From positions 345,070,183 through 345,134,182 of the forward strand of contig NC_135497.1 in NCBI RefSeq assembly GCF_052857255.1: a stretch of DNA of 64,000 nucleotides, read 5' to 3'. Both the position numbers and the translations under genes were made by a program. Positions 32,915 through 43,329 of this stretch are shown here, piece after piece. The stretch is from Amblyomma americanum (taxonomy: Eukaryota > Arthropoda > Arachnida > Ixodida > Ixodidae). The first letter of the stretch is position 1. Every line of letters starts with the position of its first letter. The notes under the pieces are model-generated. The model was given only the letters and a program-made list of their open reading frames with translations. It ran no database searches and had not been told where the DNA came from.

Positions 32915-34978
32915 TTACGGGCTCTTGTGCCAACCTTTTTGAATGTCACACTCGAATGCTGCCCTAAACTCCCAAAGTGCCTCAGCTGCTACGTTGCAAC
33001 GGCGGCTGGCATCGCCATACAGCTCGCTGATGTAGTTCCCGCTTGAGCAGAGGGAGTAGCAGGAGGCTATGAAAAAAAGCCTCTCGTCCGCAAGCCTCGC
33101 CTCCCGGGAATACACGTCGGTAGAGCGTTGCCGCGAGCCCAGTCTGTACGCCTTCAAGGCCGCCAGCAGCGCTTTCGTGTCCACGTGGTACGGGGACCAC
33201 CCCGGCAACGATTTCCCCGCGTCGCTTTCGTCTTCATCTCCGATGTATAAGTTCTGGCCCGCTTCTTCTTGGTCGTGAAGGAACTCGTAGAAAAGTCCCC
33301 TTAGTACTTCATCTGCTAGCAGCCTCCCTGCGCCGCCGTAGTTGACTGCCTCGGGCAGGTCGGAGTGGTACAGAGGGAAGGTGAAGTATTCCTCGGATGC
33401 TGTGATAGCGCCATGAATGCTCCATGTGTGGCTCAGCGTGGCTCTGGGCCTGATGACATTGGTCAGGTCATGCTGCTTCAGCCGCCATTGGATATTCATC
33501 AAGTCCTTCCAGCTTGTGAAAAAGCTGGCTCCGAGGGTAGGCTCGGGCAATACATCCAAAAGGTAACTTTCAATGTTCCATTTGGCTGGTCCCTTTCTTG
33601 TGCTTAGGTAGAGCATGGCCTTGGTGTGGCGCATTACAACGTTAACCAGGATGTCCCGGACATTGCGAACGAGAGCCACAGCTCCTTGATTATTAGGAAA
33701 CAAGCTCGACCAAGCCACGCCTATGCTTCTTTCCACTTGAACAAGGCAGCGGCGGGTGTGCGCTGACCAGGGAAGATCCATGAGCTCAAGCGTGCCGCCA
33801 GCAATTTCTTTGTCAGCCATCCAACCCAGCTCGCTAACCACACGGAGGCCTAGGCTGAGGGTAAGAGCCTCCCGCGTCTCAGCTTTGCGTCCCAGTAGGT
33901 AAGCAACAGCCCGGAGCAGCCCGGGGTTCTCCAGCTGTACTTCATTGCTGGCAGAAAAGTGCCGCGCCCAGGGGAAGTACTCGTTCAGAAGGGGCAACCA
34001 GCGGCCCGTAGGGATGCCAGGAGTTGCAATTTCAGCCATGTTGTTGATTGACATACGCAGGATCTTCTGCTCCGGATCGGTCATTGCGGGCCCAAGCACT
34101 TCCAGGGTGAGCTTATCCATCTCCTGGATAGCAGCGGCGAGGTCCTCGGCTCGTAACTCGGAAACTCCGAAGAGACCCAGCACCTTTCGGATGTACCTGA
34201 GGTAGCGTAGTGACAACGGGGTCCCTGTTCGTTGGCCGGTGATGGTACGCATCAAAGCTACCCAGGCGCGGAATGTGGCACTGTTTCCGATCTTCAACAG
34301 AGGCTGCCCCTTCGCGTTGCGGTAAGGTGCCAGGTCTAAGGTCACCTGAAACCATAAGTGGAGGTTCCACTTTCCGGAGAAGCAAAGCAAGATCTCCAAT
34401 AGGTCCCTGGGTGATCTCTCAGGCCATGGAAGGTGGTGTTCGACCATGAACATTTTCAGGTCTTTTAATCCGTGCTTAGAATATTCCACGCAGGACAACA
34501 CTAAAGCGGCTACTGTTTTCCGGATGCTCGGCGCCGACGATGCTGCGGTATTGTTACTTCTGGCAAATGCGGGAACCCCCTCAACGGCGTTGAGTGCATG
34601 AATGTACATCATGTCCTCTGCGACATCCACAACTGATAGGAGGCGGTGATGTTGTTTCCAGCCGTCACACACAAACCGGTAGAAATTGTTGCACGGGCTT
34701 TGGGACCGGTTAATGGCAGATTCGAGTTGCATTCGGTACTTCTTGCACACCACAGTGTCGCAATTTGGAATTAGCGGCAGATTCGCTTTGTGAACCCGGT
34801 GTCGGTGTGAACTAGCGCGCCATAATTCACTGCGCTGGACTCTCGTCCAGTGCGTCGTCAACACGAAGATAAGCGCTGTTGCAGCGAAGACAACAACAAT
34901 CGGTAGAAGTACCACCTTAATCCAAGAACTCAAGCTCCAGTTCGCCCCCCGCGAAATTACTTGCACATGTCCAGGACC
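32915..34978 (-). CDS. M13 neprilysin-like protein, exon 2 (ectodomain), zinc motif lost
   Basis: The exon starts at a TCACGCACGCAG acceptor and reads GPGHVQVISRGANW in phase 0 from exon 1 at 42056-42391. An unbroken frame of 687 codons follows. A transmembrane segment at about residues 134-153 (VVLLPIVVVFAATALIFVL) predicts a type II membrane protein. The ectodomain opens with the M13 signature CDTVVCKKYRMQLESAIN, then PCNNFYRFVCDGWKQHH. Near the C-terminus NYGGAGRLLADEVLRG aligns with the family's YGGIGxVxGHEITHG: both zinc-binding His are replaced (H to D, H to R) while Glu stays. The ENxAD ligand motif reads YHVDT. Active members cleave peptides outside the cell; this one is predicted to be inactive but is conserved as a frame, suggesting a binding role. 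Confidence 0.9.
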   Translation of the reverse strand, partial: GPGHVQVISRGANWSLSSWIKVVLLPIVVVFAATALIFVLTTHWTRVQRSELWRASSHRHRVHKANLPLIPNCDTVVCKKYRMQLESAINRSQSPCNNFYRFVCDGWKQHHRLLSVVDVAEDMMYIHALNAVEGVPAFARSNNTAASSAPSIRKTVAALVLSCVEYSKHGLKDLKMFMVEHHLPWPERSPRDLLEILLCFSGKWNLHLWFQVTLDLAPYRNAKGQPLLKIGNSATFRAWVALMRTITGQRTGTPLSLRYLRYIRKVLGLFGVSELRAEDLAAAIQEMDKLTLEVLGPAMTDPEQKILRMSINNMAEIATPGIPTGRWLPLLNEYFPWARHFSASNEVQLENPGLLRAVAYLLGRKAETREALTLSLGLRVVSELGWMADKEIAGGTLELMDLPWSAHTRRCLVQVERSIGVAWSSLFPNNQGAVALVRNVRDILVNVVMRHTKAMLYLSTRKGPAKWNIESYLLDVLPEPTLGASFFTSWKDLMNIQWRLKQHDLTNVIRPRATLSHTWSIHGAITASEEYFTFPLYHSDLPEAVNYGGAGRLLADEVLRGLFYEFLHDQEEAGQNLYIGDEDESDAGKSLPGWSPYHVDTKALLAALKAYRLGSRQRSTDVYSREARLADERLFFIASCYSLCSSGNYISELYGDASRRCNVAAEALWEFRAAFECDIQKGWHKSP

Positions 34979-34999
34979 CTGCGTGCGTGAGAAAAAAAT

Positions 35000-35680
35000 A
35001 AGCGTTAGATTTTATTGTCAAGTGAAGCCCGGAAACAATTGAATTTATTTTAATATCTGTTCGCACGCATAAACTAAACATGGGCTATGATACGCGACGC
35101 AGTGAAGGGTTTGGGATTAATTTTAACTACCTGATATTCGCCATCAGGCATCAAAATACACGGTGATCCAAGGGTCACAGAAAAAGGTAAAAGTTGAGTA
35201 ATTCAGACCGTATATAGACGAATAGCACACACAGCACGTATATCGCGGTGCGGTGTTCACAGAAATGCACTAAAGGATGTGGGATTTTTTATTAATGACA
35301 AAAAATTTCGTGAATTTACATTATAACCGTCTATAATACAAAGCAGTGCACGCGAAAACAATAGCAAACGACACCTCGATCACTGCTGATATGTGCTGGG
35401 AAGTGCAAACTTCCAGCTCTTCCTGACCATTCGAATACACTCGGATACAGGCAACGAACAGAAGTGCATGTCGATTAAGTGAGCTGCTTTATGGTATAGG
35501 TAGAATGGAAGTGGCGATTCACAGCCCACGCACAAGTACACGTGGTAAGGCGCATCGACGACAGAAATTGGAAGCACGTCCACACAAACGCGTTCCGCAC
35601 GCACTACCCGCGGTCTGGCGAGCCGTCGAGCCCACAGGAGGAGCCTGGCTCTGGTTAATTCTAGTTAATTCTTATGAAGA
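35000..35680. other. Intron of the M13-like gene, no gene
   Basis: AT-rich with no recognisable element. Confidence 0.4.
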
Positions 35681-35689
35681 CTAAGGAAA

Positions 35690-36720
35690 CTTTGTGGGAT
35701 TTTTTAGCCCAGTTGGCAGGTCTATCATTTGCAACAATCCACAGATCAGGTGCTTATGTACAAGGCCATGAGACACTCAGACTGGCACAATACAAATATC
35801 TCGGGTTATGGGTAATCGAAGGGCTGATATACATATAGAAAAACACGAAGAGACTTAGAGCGAAATTGCGAAGAGATGCCGCGATAATGAAACTCAGTGT
35901 TAAGGAGGTACCCCAAGTATTAAGTACTGAGAAGTATTTGCAATTGAATAATGATGCCAGGGCTTTTTTTTGGGAATGCGGTATTTGTTCCTAAGAGCAA
36001 AAGTTGAGTCGGGACTAGAAATACATCAAGAGAGCTGTTGGAAGATTATCCCTACGTGCCCAGAGCAAGACCACAAACTAGGGAGTACAGGGGGACATAA
36101 GCTGGGCATCGTTCGAGGCACGGGATGCTCAGAGAGAAATATTGTATGAGGAACGCTTGTGGAAATTGGACGATAACGGGTGGCCGGAATAGAAAATTAA
36201 CCAGTAGTAGTAGAAACAATTTACTTGGCCGCTCAAGATTTTCCCGCTGTTTTGAAGGCCATCTGGAAGCCGGGAAGACGGTGAAAAAGCTTCCAAAAGA
36301 AACTTAATCGTGCTGACTCGCGCCCACAAAGAACTGAATGACTAGGAGATGGCGTAGCAACAAGCGTGCTCGGCGGTCGTGAACAAAATGCCCTCCGCTT
36401 TAAAGCTGGCAAGAAACAATCGGGGAAAGGCGCCAAAGCAACTACAACAATCTGGAACAAAGTTAGATTGTTGTAGCCGCGCGCTTTCGAAGAGCGCAAT
36501 GTTTAGAACTACATAGAACTTGGAGAATCCAGATCAGGGAAGAATCGTTCTATGGTAACTCAAAAGGCAGTGCCCTAATTTTTGAAGCTAGATCAGGTTG
36601 TCTTAGAACGCGAAGCTACAAAAGATATTTAAACAAAGAAATGACATGTGCAGTGTGTGGTAAATGTGTAGAACCAATTGAACATCTTATACTAAAATGC
36701 GGCGGTATCAGGCCCTAGAG
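35690..36720 (+). pseudogene. LINE remnant with C-terminal CCHC-type finger
   Basis: A decayed plus-strand ORF. The clearest part is 36510-36715: ESFYGNSKGSALIFEARSGC, then LRTRSYKRYLNKEMTCAVCG and EPIEHLILKC, the block (LLFEARAG.L.T..Y..R ... C.VCG..E..EH....C) that ends a group of tick LINEs. Upstream, ETLRLAQYKYLGLWVIEG resembles a post-RT block. Many stops interrupt. The clade is uncertain (R4/R2-like or CR1-like). Confidence 0.6.
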
Positions 36721-36876
36721 TTTAGAGATAACAACGGTCATGTGAATGAATCTGTCGTAGAAGTTAGCTAAAAGCGAATTAAATATTGTTGGCCCAGAAG
36801 CAGGGAGGTAACATAGGGCTTCAGAAGTTCAGGATTAAAAACTGTATTTAAAGAAAATGGCAAAATTTAAATTCTA

Positions 36877-37246
36877 CCCACCCACCCACCCATCCATCCA
36901 TCCATCCATCCATCCATCCATCCATCCATCCATCCATCCATCCATCCATCCATCCATCCATCCATCCATCCATCCATCCATCCAACCACCCACCCACCCA
37001 CCCACCCATCCATCCATCCATCCATCCATCCATCCATCCATCCATCCATCCATCCATCCATCCATCCATCCATCCATCCACCCACCCACCCACCCACCCA
37101 CCCACCCATCCATCCATCCATCCATCCATCCATCCATCCATCCATCCATCCATCCATCCATCCATCCATCCATCCATCCATCCATCCATCCATCCATCCA
37201 TCCATCCATCCATCCATCCATCCATCCATCCATCCATCCATCCATC
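36877..37246 (+). repeat. (CCAT)n array with CCAC tracts, 370 bp
   Basis: A tetranucleotide array of CATC/CCAT units, interrupted by short CCCA tracts at its start and near 36985-37006 and 37081-37106. It has no stop codon in several frames on both strands, so it produces long artificial frames of MDGW or HPSI type. It sits in the intron of the M13-like gene. Confidence 0.97.
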
Positions 37247-37410
37247 AGTATCCGTTTGAATTCCGATGCCGGCCAGATTAGCATCAGGGACAATGAAGAC
37301 AACGAGATAGCGTCCATCTTGCGCTCGCAGAGGGATCACCTGACTCCTCCTGCTCCGGCAGCAGAGGTGCGGCGGATTATGCCTTTTGGACGAGTAAAAT
37401 AAAAAAAAAA
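37247..37410 (+). other. Coding-like tail followed by AATAAA and an A run
   Basis: Directly after the CCAT array an open frame reads [40 protein letters not shown] and IMPFGRVK, then stops in TAAAATAAAAAAAAAA. A stop codon, AATAAA and A run in a row look like the 3' end of a retrocopied transcript or LINE. I do not recognise the peptide. Confidence 0.35.
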
Positions 37411-38890
37411 CTTGCATCGTGATCAATTTTAAAGCTGGAGTGTTTATTGCCTTTCTTGCTTTTCTGTCACTCTCCACGTTCAGAGATCGTCCTCACGCGT
37501 GGCCGCCTCTTCTATGATTCGCAAGGTGAAGGCTAGGCGCACTGTTTGAAAATGCGGCAGGTCGCTCGTCTTTCGATGTAAGTGTGCTTTTAAAGAAACA
37601 GAAATGCAACCAGTTGCTTTGAGATTATTGATGGTGGCTAGCCTCCGCACTGTTTATTGCACTCGAATCTGAGTGTGTGAGCTTGCCGCGTGATGTTACG
37701 TTTCTTGTGAGCGTTTTGAAGTATGACTTCATGGTGGCTCAAGCAGCCTGAACTTTGGAGCTGCGGTGTCTGCAGCGATTGCATATTCCCATGCTTCCCG
37801 CAGGTGTTTTACGCGTCATGCTCAATTTCGTAAACTTCGCACAGCTTCATTTTTTTGTTAGCACTTGAAAATGTTGCTGGACTGTATCCATTATGTTTGT
37901 ACATGAGGCAAAGCCCGGAACGGACTGGATGAGACTTTCAAGGGTGCACGTTAGGTATGGCCTTGAAAGTCACCCTTATGTGACTCGAAACGAATGTGCA
38001 CGCACTTTAAATGCAAATGTTAAAAAAATGGCCTGCCCTGGTTAGCTGGGAACGTTTTCAGCAACGGGCCTTTCTTATATGATGTCATTCACTTGCCACG
38101 AAAAAAGCGTGCATTAGCTCCACGACACGAAATCTGTGCAGGGTAGGTAGAAGGAGAGAGCATGTGGCCAAATGGAAGAGTACTTTTCGCGTCAGGGTTC
38201 ACTCTGCTTTTTTATCAGATTGATCACGCTATTCCCTCCCGAAAATTACCTCGTCGAAAAAAATTTTAATTTAGCTCTGCACGTTAATTGTAGTTACGAA
38301 AATGCACAGGACATGACAAGCGTCGGATGTGCTGTAAGAACCATTACAAGCTATCAGCGTTCCTCCGTGTGGCGACCAAATAACGCACGGGAAAGCAAAG
38401 CTTGTGTCATTACAAGTGCGCAACAGAGACCGATATACACCACGAATATCGGCAAAATAATTTCACTTGAGAATATTGAATGCATTTCTTTTTCCTAGCT
38501 TTATTATCGCTGCCTTCCACAAGCCCGCAATTGTGTCAATAAATCGCGAGTCTGACGCCCCTGCTTTAACACAGAAAGAATCTACATTTCCAGTGTAAAG
38601 TTTAAACAAGGGAATATTTTGATAAACAACTGAGGAAGATTATTGGTTAGGTAAACACTTGTCGGCATCAGCCTGCATAATAACGGAGACGGCAAACTTT
38701 ATGATGAGCTCCTAGTTTACCAAGGCTCGGCGACTCCAATCCGCGGAAAAAAACTATTGTCCCTGTGTGATGTAACGTCGCGTACATGTCCACTGACGCA
38801 GTGCGATTTCCTTTGCGCATGCATTCGGCGAAAAATTAACTGTATGGGACGCGCACGAACAGAAAATCACGCATGCGTTACCTCGGCCGT
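37411..38890. other. Intron of the M13-like gene, no gene recognised
   Basis: Small frames without motifs. Nothing else supported. Confidence 0.4.
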
Positions 38891-38900
38891 GCTTGCAGTG

Positions 38901-38935
38901 GCAGCGGGAAGCCGCGGTGTGCGGCTTCCCGCTGC
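38901..38935. repeat. Perfect 15-bp hairpin at the PLE 3 boundary
   Basis: GCAGCGGGAAGCCGC (38901-38915), loop GGTGT, and GCGGCTTCCCGCTGC (38921-38935). It abuts the inverted PLE segment that starts at about 38936. Confidence 0.97.
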
Positions 38936-39024
38936 CCTTGGTCAATTTGTCTATACTAAGTCTAGTACACAATTTTTTCGCTTGTGTCTTGTGTCTAGAG
39001 AGCGAGATCTCACCGCGGGAATTC
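38936..39024 (-). mobile_element. Inverted 5' segment of PLE 3
   Basis: The minus strand of this segment repeats 39818-39908 of the element itself: CTAAGTCTAGTACACAATTT and GTCTTGTGTCTAGAGAGCGA are shared in reverse complement, with a few differences. PLE copies are known for inverted terminal pieces, and this is a clear example. Confidence 0.85.
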
Positions 39025-41653
39025 GAAAAATGTCAAACGTGCACCAACTAGCCCGATCCGCCCCTCTTCTGAACTTAAGTTTTAGTTACCGGGCCCTTTT
39101 CTCAACGTTTCACGTTCCCCAACTGCCACAGTGTCCCTGATCGCTTCAGTAACTTGCAGAGCATGTTCACCTGCTTTCTGTATCCACTAAAAAATCCTTC
39201 CCCTGGACGTCATCACCGTGCTCGAAGGCTTTGTTCTTTCTGTTGGGCACTCCGGAAGGAGATGCAAGATTCCGTGGGCAGAATGTCATCGACGAGCTCG
39301 GCTTTACAGACGCCACCCGGCCATTCAGCTACACGACCCCGCTGATTTGTAAAAATCTGCGTGCCTTCTTACGGGAACACCAGCTCCTGGCCTCTCGAGC
39401 CACCGAAGCCAATTGGCAGCAGCAACAGAAAGTTCTACGATCGCAGGTCGCCGCCCGAGCACAAGCGAAGGGCACCCTGCGTAATCCTGAGGTATTGCCT
39501 TTGCCAGAAGACATCAAGAACGTCCTGGCCCTTGGTCCCAAGTTCACCTACGAAACGAAGAACTCAGGTCATGAACTTCTGTCCAGGTACGTCGTGTATC
39601 CAAGTTAGCTCCAGACACGGACGAGGCCAGCCGTTGCACCTTGAATGGCGTCGACGTCCTCAAACGCTGCAGACGGAATCCGGCCAAACTTCCCTGATAC
39701 GCGTTACATCCTTTTTGTTAGAACATTCCTTGTGAGTTATACCGGCAGATAAGGAAGGCGGCTTTGCTGTCTTCTCCCACGACAGTTTCAACGCTAGGGC
39801 GCTGGAGGCTATCTCAGCCACCTTCAATTCCCAAGGTGAGATCTCGCTCTCTAGACACAAGACCGAAGCGAAAAATTGTGTACTAGACTTAGACTGGAAA
39901 ATTTGATCAAAGGCATCCGAAATAGTTCGCAAAACCACCTGGAAATATTTTTCAGTGCTAAAACGCACAAGAATGACGTTCCCTTAAGGGTGATTATTTC
40001 AGAGAACGGGGCTTCGCGGAAGTGCGTTGCCTTGTTCTTGCAGGAAAGGTTGAATCTTCTCAGCATTGACGAACCGTTTGTAGTTAAGAACTCAGAAGAA
40101 GTGTTAGACTTTGTTTCCTCCCATCCCGTCAAGAGCCTTCAGGCCTTCTCAATCGATGTCAAAGACTTGTACTACCCACTTCCGTACGCCGCTCAGGTAG
40201 ATTATGTTCAGGACAGCATCGATCGCTTGTTGTCTCCTTTCAAAATGGTGCTGGGGTTTCGTGCCGCGGCTTTCTGAAACTTTTGCAGTTTTATCTGAAA
40301 AAATACCTATATATCATGGAATAACGGACCCTTCCTACAAAAAGAAGGTGTATGCATTGGCTCCTGTATAGCACCGGTGCTCAGTGATCTGTTTTTAAGC
40401 TACCATGACAGAGCCCTCCAGAGCCACCTCGAGAGATCAAAAGTTTTTGAGGTTTTTAGATTTGTTGATTTTTTAGTATTTATTGACTGTGACCAGAAAT
40501 CCCTTCAACACGAAGCTAGCCAGACTTTAGTAGCCTTCCAGAATAATCTCAGCCCACTAAAACTAACCCATGAACTACCATCTGGCGGGGAAATCCGCTT
40601 CCTCGATATAAACTTCTCACTCACCGACAACCACGTTTGCTGGAGCTACGAACCTCGCGGCAATAAACCCCTCTTAGCTTTCCGCTCCGCCCACTCTAAG
40701 CTGGTTAAGCGAGGAGTGATTGCACTTTGTTTCAGGAATGCATTGACGAAATCTTGCCACCACTGCATGCCCCGTAGTTTTCATAAACAAGTGAACCTGT
40801 TATCCGCCGCTGGTTACCCGGTTCCACTTGAGATCTCGGTAGCAGAACGCGTCCTTAGGAACCTGAACGGTCGCGACGAAATCGCAAATAAGTCTAGTGA
40901 GAGAAAAAAGGTTGCTGTGCTCCCTTACGTGCACACTGTTTCACACAACTTAGAAAATATCGCGCAGAAAGCAGACGCGAGAGTGGTGTTTACGGCCCCT
41001 CATAAGCTCAACAAGCAGGCTTCGCAAACTGACGAAGCCCTGCCCCTCGGTCAAACAAGTGGCATCAGACGCCAAACTGCGTACGTGAACTGTATTGATT
41101 GTGTCGTTTACTGCATCCCTCTGTCTTGTGGCAAAACGTGTGTTCCACAAACAGGCTGTTGCGTCAACTACCGGCTACGCCAGCACAACAATAATGTTAG
41201 AAATTCGTCCCGAAGCGACCTAGCCATTCACTGTAGTAAGTGCTGGAACTGTTCTCCACTGTTAAATCAGTGCCACATTATCGGACGTAGTCGTGATGAG
41301 CTTACCGAGAGATTATCGAAGCACAGAAAATACCATCACTGGGAAGCACTTGTATCACCGCTCCTTCCAGTTCATTGTCAAAAAGAGAACTTTCATTCCC
41401 CAGTGTATGATTGTAAACTTGCACATGTTTTCTGGTTTCTGTCAATCTCGGCAGCTACACTTGTTTATCACACACGTACAGCCCTCTGCCCTGTCATAGT
41501 AGCATTTGACCATTGTACAAAGCACTTGTGGTTTCATTAAATGAACAGTTGGAAGTAGCGCTCGTCCATGTCTGTTCCTTCTTTGTCCGTGTTGTTTTAG
41601 CGCGTTCGAATAATGACAAACGTGCACCAACTAGCCCGATCCACCACTCTTAT
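39022..41653 (+). mobile_element. Penelope-like element 3 with pseudo-LTR direct repeats
   Basis: The sequence AAACGTGCACCAACTAGCCC and its flanks at 39022-39070 recur at 41605-41653 as a direct repeat of about 49 bp. This is the pseudo-LTR arrangement expected of PLEs integrated as partial tandems. Between them lie the coding remnants 39200-41540. The whole element, with its inverted segment, lies in the intron of the M13-like gene on the opposite strand. Confidence 0.8.
39210..41540 (+). pseudogene. PLE 3 reverse transcriptase and GIY-YIG endonuclease
   Basis: Successive frames give: N-terminal GTPEGDARFRGQNVIDELGF and LALGPKFTYETKNSGHELLS; then VIPADKEGGFAVFSHDSF; then FFSAKTHKNDVPLRVIISEN, QAFSIDVKDLYYPLP and, after a frame change, EGVCIGSCIAPVLSDLFLS. 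The catalytic box, YVDDF in the family, reads FRFVDFLVF, so one Asp is deleted. From 40377 a 387-codon frame runs through RFLDINFSL and VLPYVHTVSHNLENIAQKA to the endonuclease VVYCIPLSCGKTCVPQTGCC, where the family has KxYIGQTGRC: the YIG is lost. Both enzymes look dead. Frame breaks lie near 39600, 39740, 39850 and 40260. Confidence 0.88.
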
Positions 41654-42055
41654 GTCGCTGTACTCAAAAGGGTGAATTCCCTGATACACGATTGAGGTTG
41701 AGAAAAGGGTACAAAATAAATCTGAGGCTGGAGGCACCCGCCACCACCCCTTCCCAAAAAGGACAGTCATATACCAACCATCCAGCTAGGGAACCTTCAT
41801 GTGCTTTTCTGGTACGCACGAAGGCTCCGTAATTTTATCTAGAGAATGGGAACGCACCTGCGGCCTGCGTGTGAGGGTGAAAGCAATAAAATCTCCCCTG
41901 GGCGTCTCCATATTACTTGCTGGACTGTTGTACACACCTGGTGGAGGCCGCAGCGCGAGATATCTGAACATGTTTGCAACGGTCCAGAGAGTAGGTGCTT
42001 CGATATCTGCGCGCATACAATAGGAGGGTGCACAGCCCCTAGAATTGTTCCGTAC

Positions 42056-42391
42056 CTGCTGTCCCGGTGGCTGCTGCTGCTGCTGCTGCTGCTGGTCCTC
42101 TAGAGCCCTGGGCGCACGCGCTGCGGCGCCCACAGGGGCGTCTCCTTGAGCCCCCTCCAGTGCCGCGTGCTGCGGAGTCTCCTCCCTCTCCGCGAGTAGT
42201 GGGGCGTCACGCAGACTGCGACGGATGGACCCCGGTCGCCGAGGCCTGGACAAAATGCTCCTGCCCCCCCAGAAAGCCTCCAGGTCCGAGTCGGTGGAGG
42301 TGGTAGTGGAGCCGCTGTGCGAGGCGCTGGGCACCTCGTCAGCTATGGCCATGTCGCTGAGCCGGATCGAGGCGGCGGGGCGCTTGAGCAT
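42056..42391 (-). CDS. M13 neprilysin-like protein, exon 1 (cytoplasmic, poly-Q)
   Basis: Translation probably starts at the ATG at 42391 (context CAGCCATGC); the frame stays open upstream to 42538 but without another ATG. The 112 residues begin LKRPAASIRLSDMAIADEVP, include Ser/Thr- and Arg-rich parts (SILSRPRRPGSIRRSLRD) and end with eight Gln encoded by pure CAG (42071-42094), then PPGQQ. The donor is CAG followed by GTACGG. The phase-0 end joins exon 2 (acceptor at 34979), whose first residues lead into the transmembrane segment. This would be the intracellular tail of a type II protein. It could in principle belong to another gene; phase, strand and topology favour this one. Confidence 0.7.
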
Positions 42392-42689
42392 GGCTGGCTG
42401 TGTGCAAGGTCGCTGTAAATGTCCCGATAGCCTGGGGAACGTCTCCTCCCGCTCGGTCAGTCCGCTGTCGGAGCCGACAACGCTGCTGCTGGTCCTCCGC
42501 GCGTCACGTTCCGAATGCAGCGCGTGGCACCCGCGCACTTCAGATTATCTTCTTCTCTTCTCCGAAACGTGCACATATGGCGGATACCCACGGTGGCAAA
42601 TTGGGCCGATGGTTACCTAGTAGGCGGAAAGTTTCAAAAGTGAGGCTCTTCTCCACTGTAGCAAGAATGCCGGGAATGGACAGAATTTT

Positions 42690-42791
42690 GGTGGAAACGA
42701 CTGAACAGCGCTAACAGACGGGACGGAAGAGAACACATGCACTGCGTCTGTGTTCCGTCGCGTCTGTTAGCAGTGTTTAGTAGTTTCTACC
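42690..42791. repeat. PLE-type inverted repeat upstream of the M13-like start codon
   Basis: GGTGGAAACGACTGAACAGC (from 42690) and GACGGGACGGAAGAGAACAC pair with TGTGTTCCGTCGCGTCTGTT and AGTAGTTTCTACC (to 42791), arms of about 45 bases with mismatches around a short loop. The continuation CACCAACCAGCCCGGC resembles the PLE 3 pseudo-LTR (CACCAACTAGCCCG). It lies about 300 bp 5' of the ATG, in the likely promoter or 5' UTR. Confidence 0.7.
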
Positions 42792-43189
42792 AGCACGCAC
42801 CAACCAGCCCGGCTAAGCCCTCTTCATTGTTTTGTGCAGATTTTTTTTCCAGAGCGGCTTTCCCCTCTTTGACACTGGTCAGCACCGCTTTCAACACCAA
42901 AACCAGTGAATGGCGTTGCTTGCTGCTGATACTGTTTGGACCGTAGTTAACTACATCGACGTCCTAAGCGTTGTGAATTTAAGTTTTCGAATCTCATATA
43001 GACCTAAATAAGTATGCTGCAACCACAGAAAAAGGTCAGAGAGCTGAGGACTTTTGTAATTTTAAACGTATTGTCAACGTCGTCGCGTAGTCGCACCACC
43101 TCAATTACAGGTGCTGGGCATTTAACGCGCTGTGTTTGGCATCGGCAATATCCGGCGGCTGCCGTATTTCGATGGAGGCGACATGTGAA

Positions 43190-43325
43190 AACGCCTACGT
43201 GATGTGCGATGCCGGTGCACGTTGAAGAATTGGAGATGGTCGAAATTAACTCCGACCTTACGGCGTCTCGGTACACCGGTCCCTTATGCAGCTTTGGGAC
43301 ATAACCAACTGGCGCGTGCCATGTG
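43190..43325 (+). mobile_element. Degenerate SINE body fragment
   Basis: GATGTGCGATGCCGGTGCAC, GATGGTCGAAATTAACTCCG and TTACGGCGTCTC followed by GCTTTGGGACATAA match, with changes, the body of the SINE family whose better copy is at 51540-51820 or a relative of it ending in 'TTTGGGACGTTAA'. The tRNA head is missing. Confidence 0.6.
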
Positions 43326-43329
43326 GTGT

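Noticed and set aside
36848..37477. Long open frames made of MDGW or HPSI repeats on both strands
   Set aside because: They are translations of the CCAT microsatellite, open in several frames at once, with no non-repetitive protein part except the separate tail after 37247.
41786..42055. Extension of the poly-Q ORF beyond the Gln run
   Set aside because: The frame continues past CAG GTACGG, but the strong donor and the phase match to the M13-like exon make this intron sequence.
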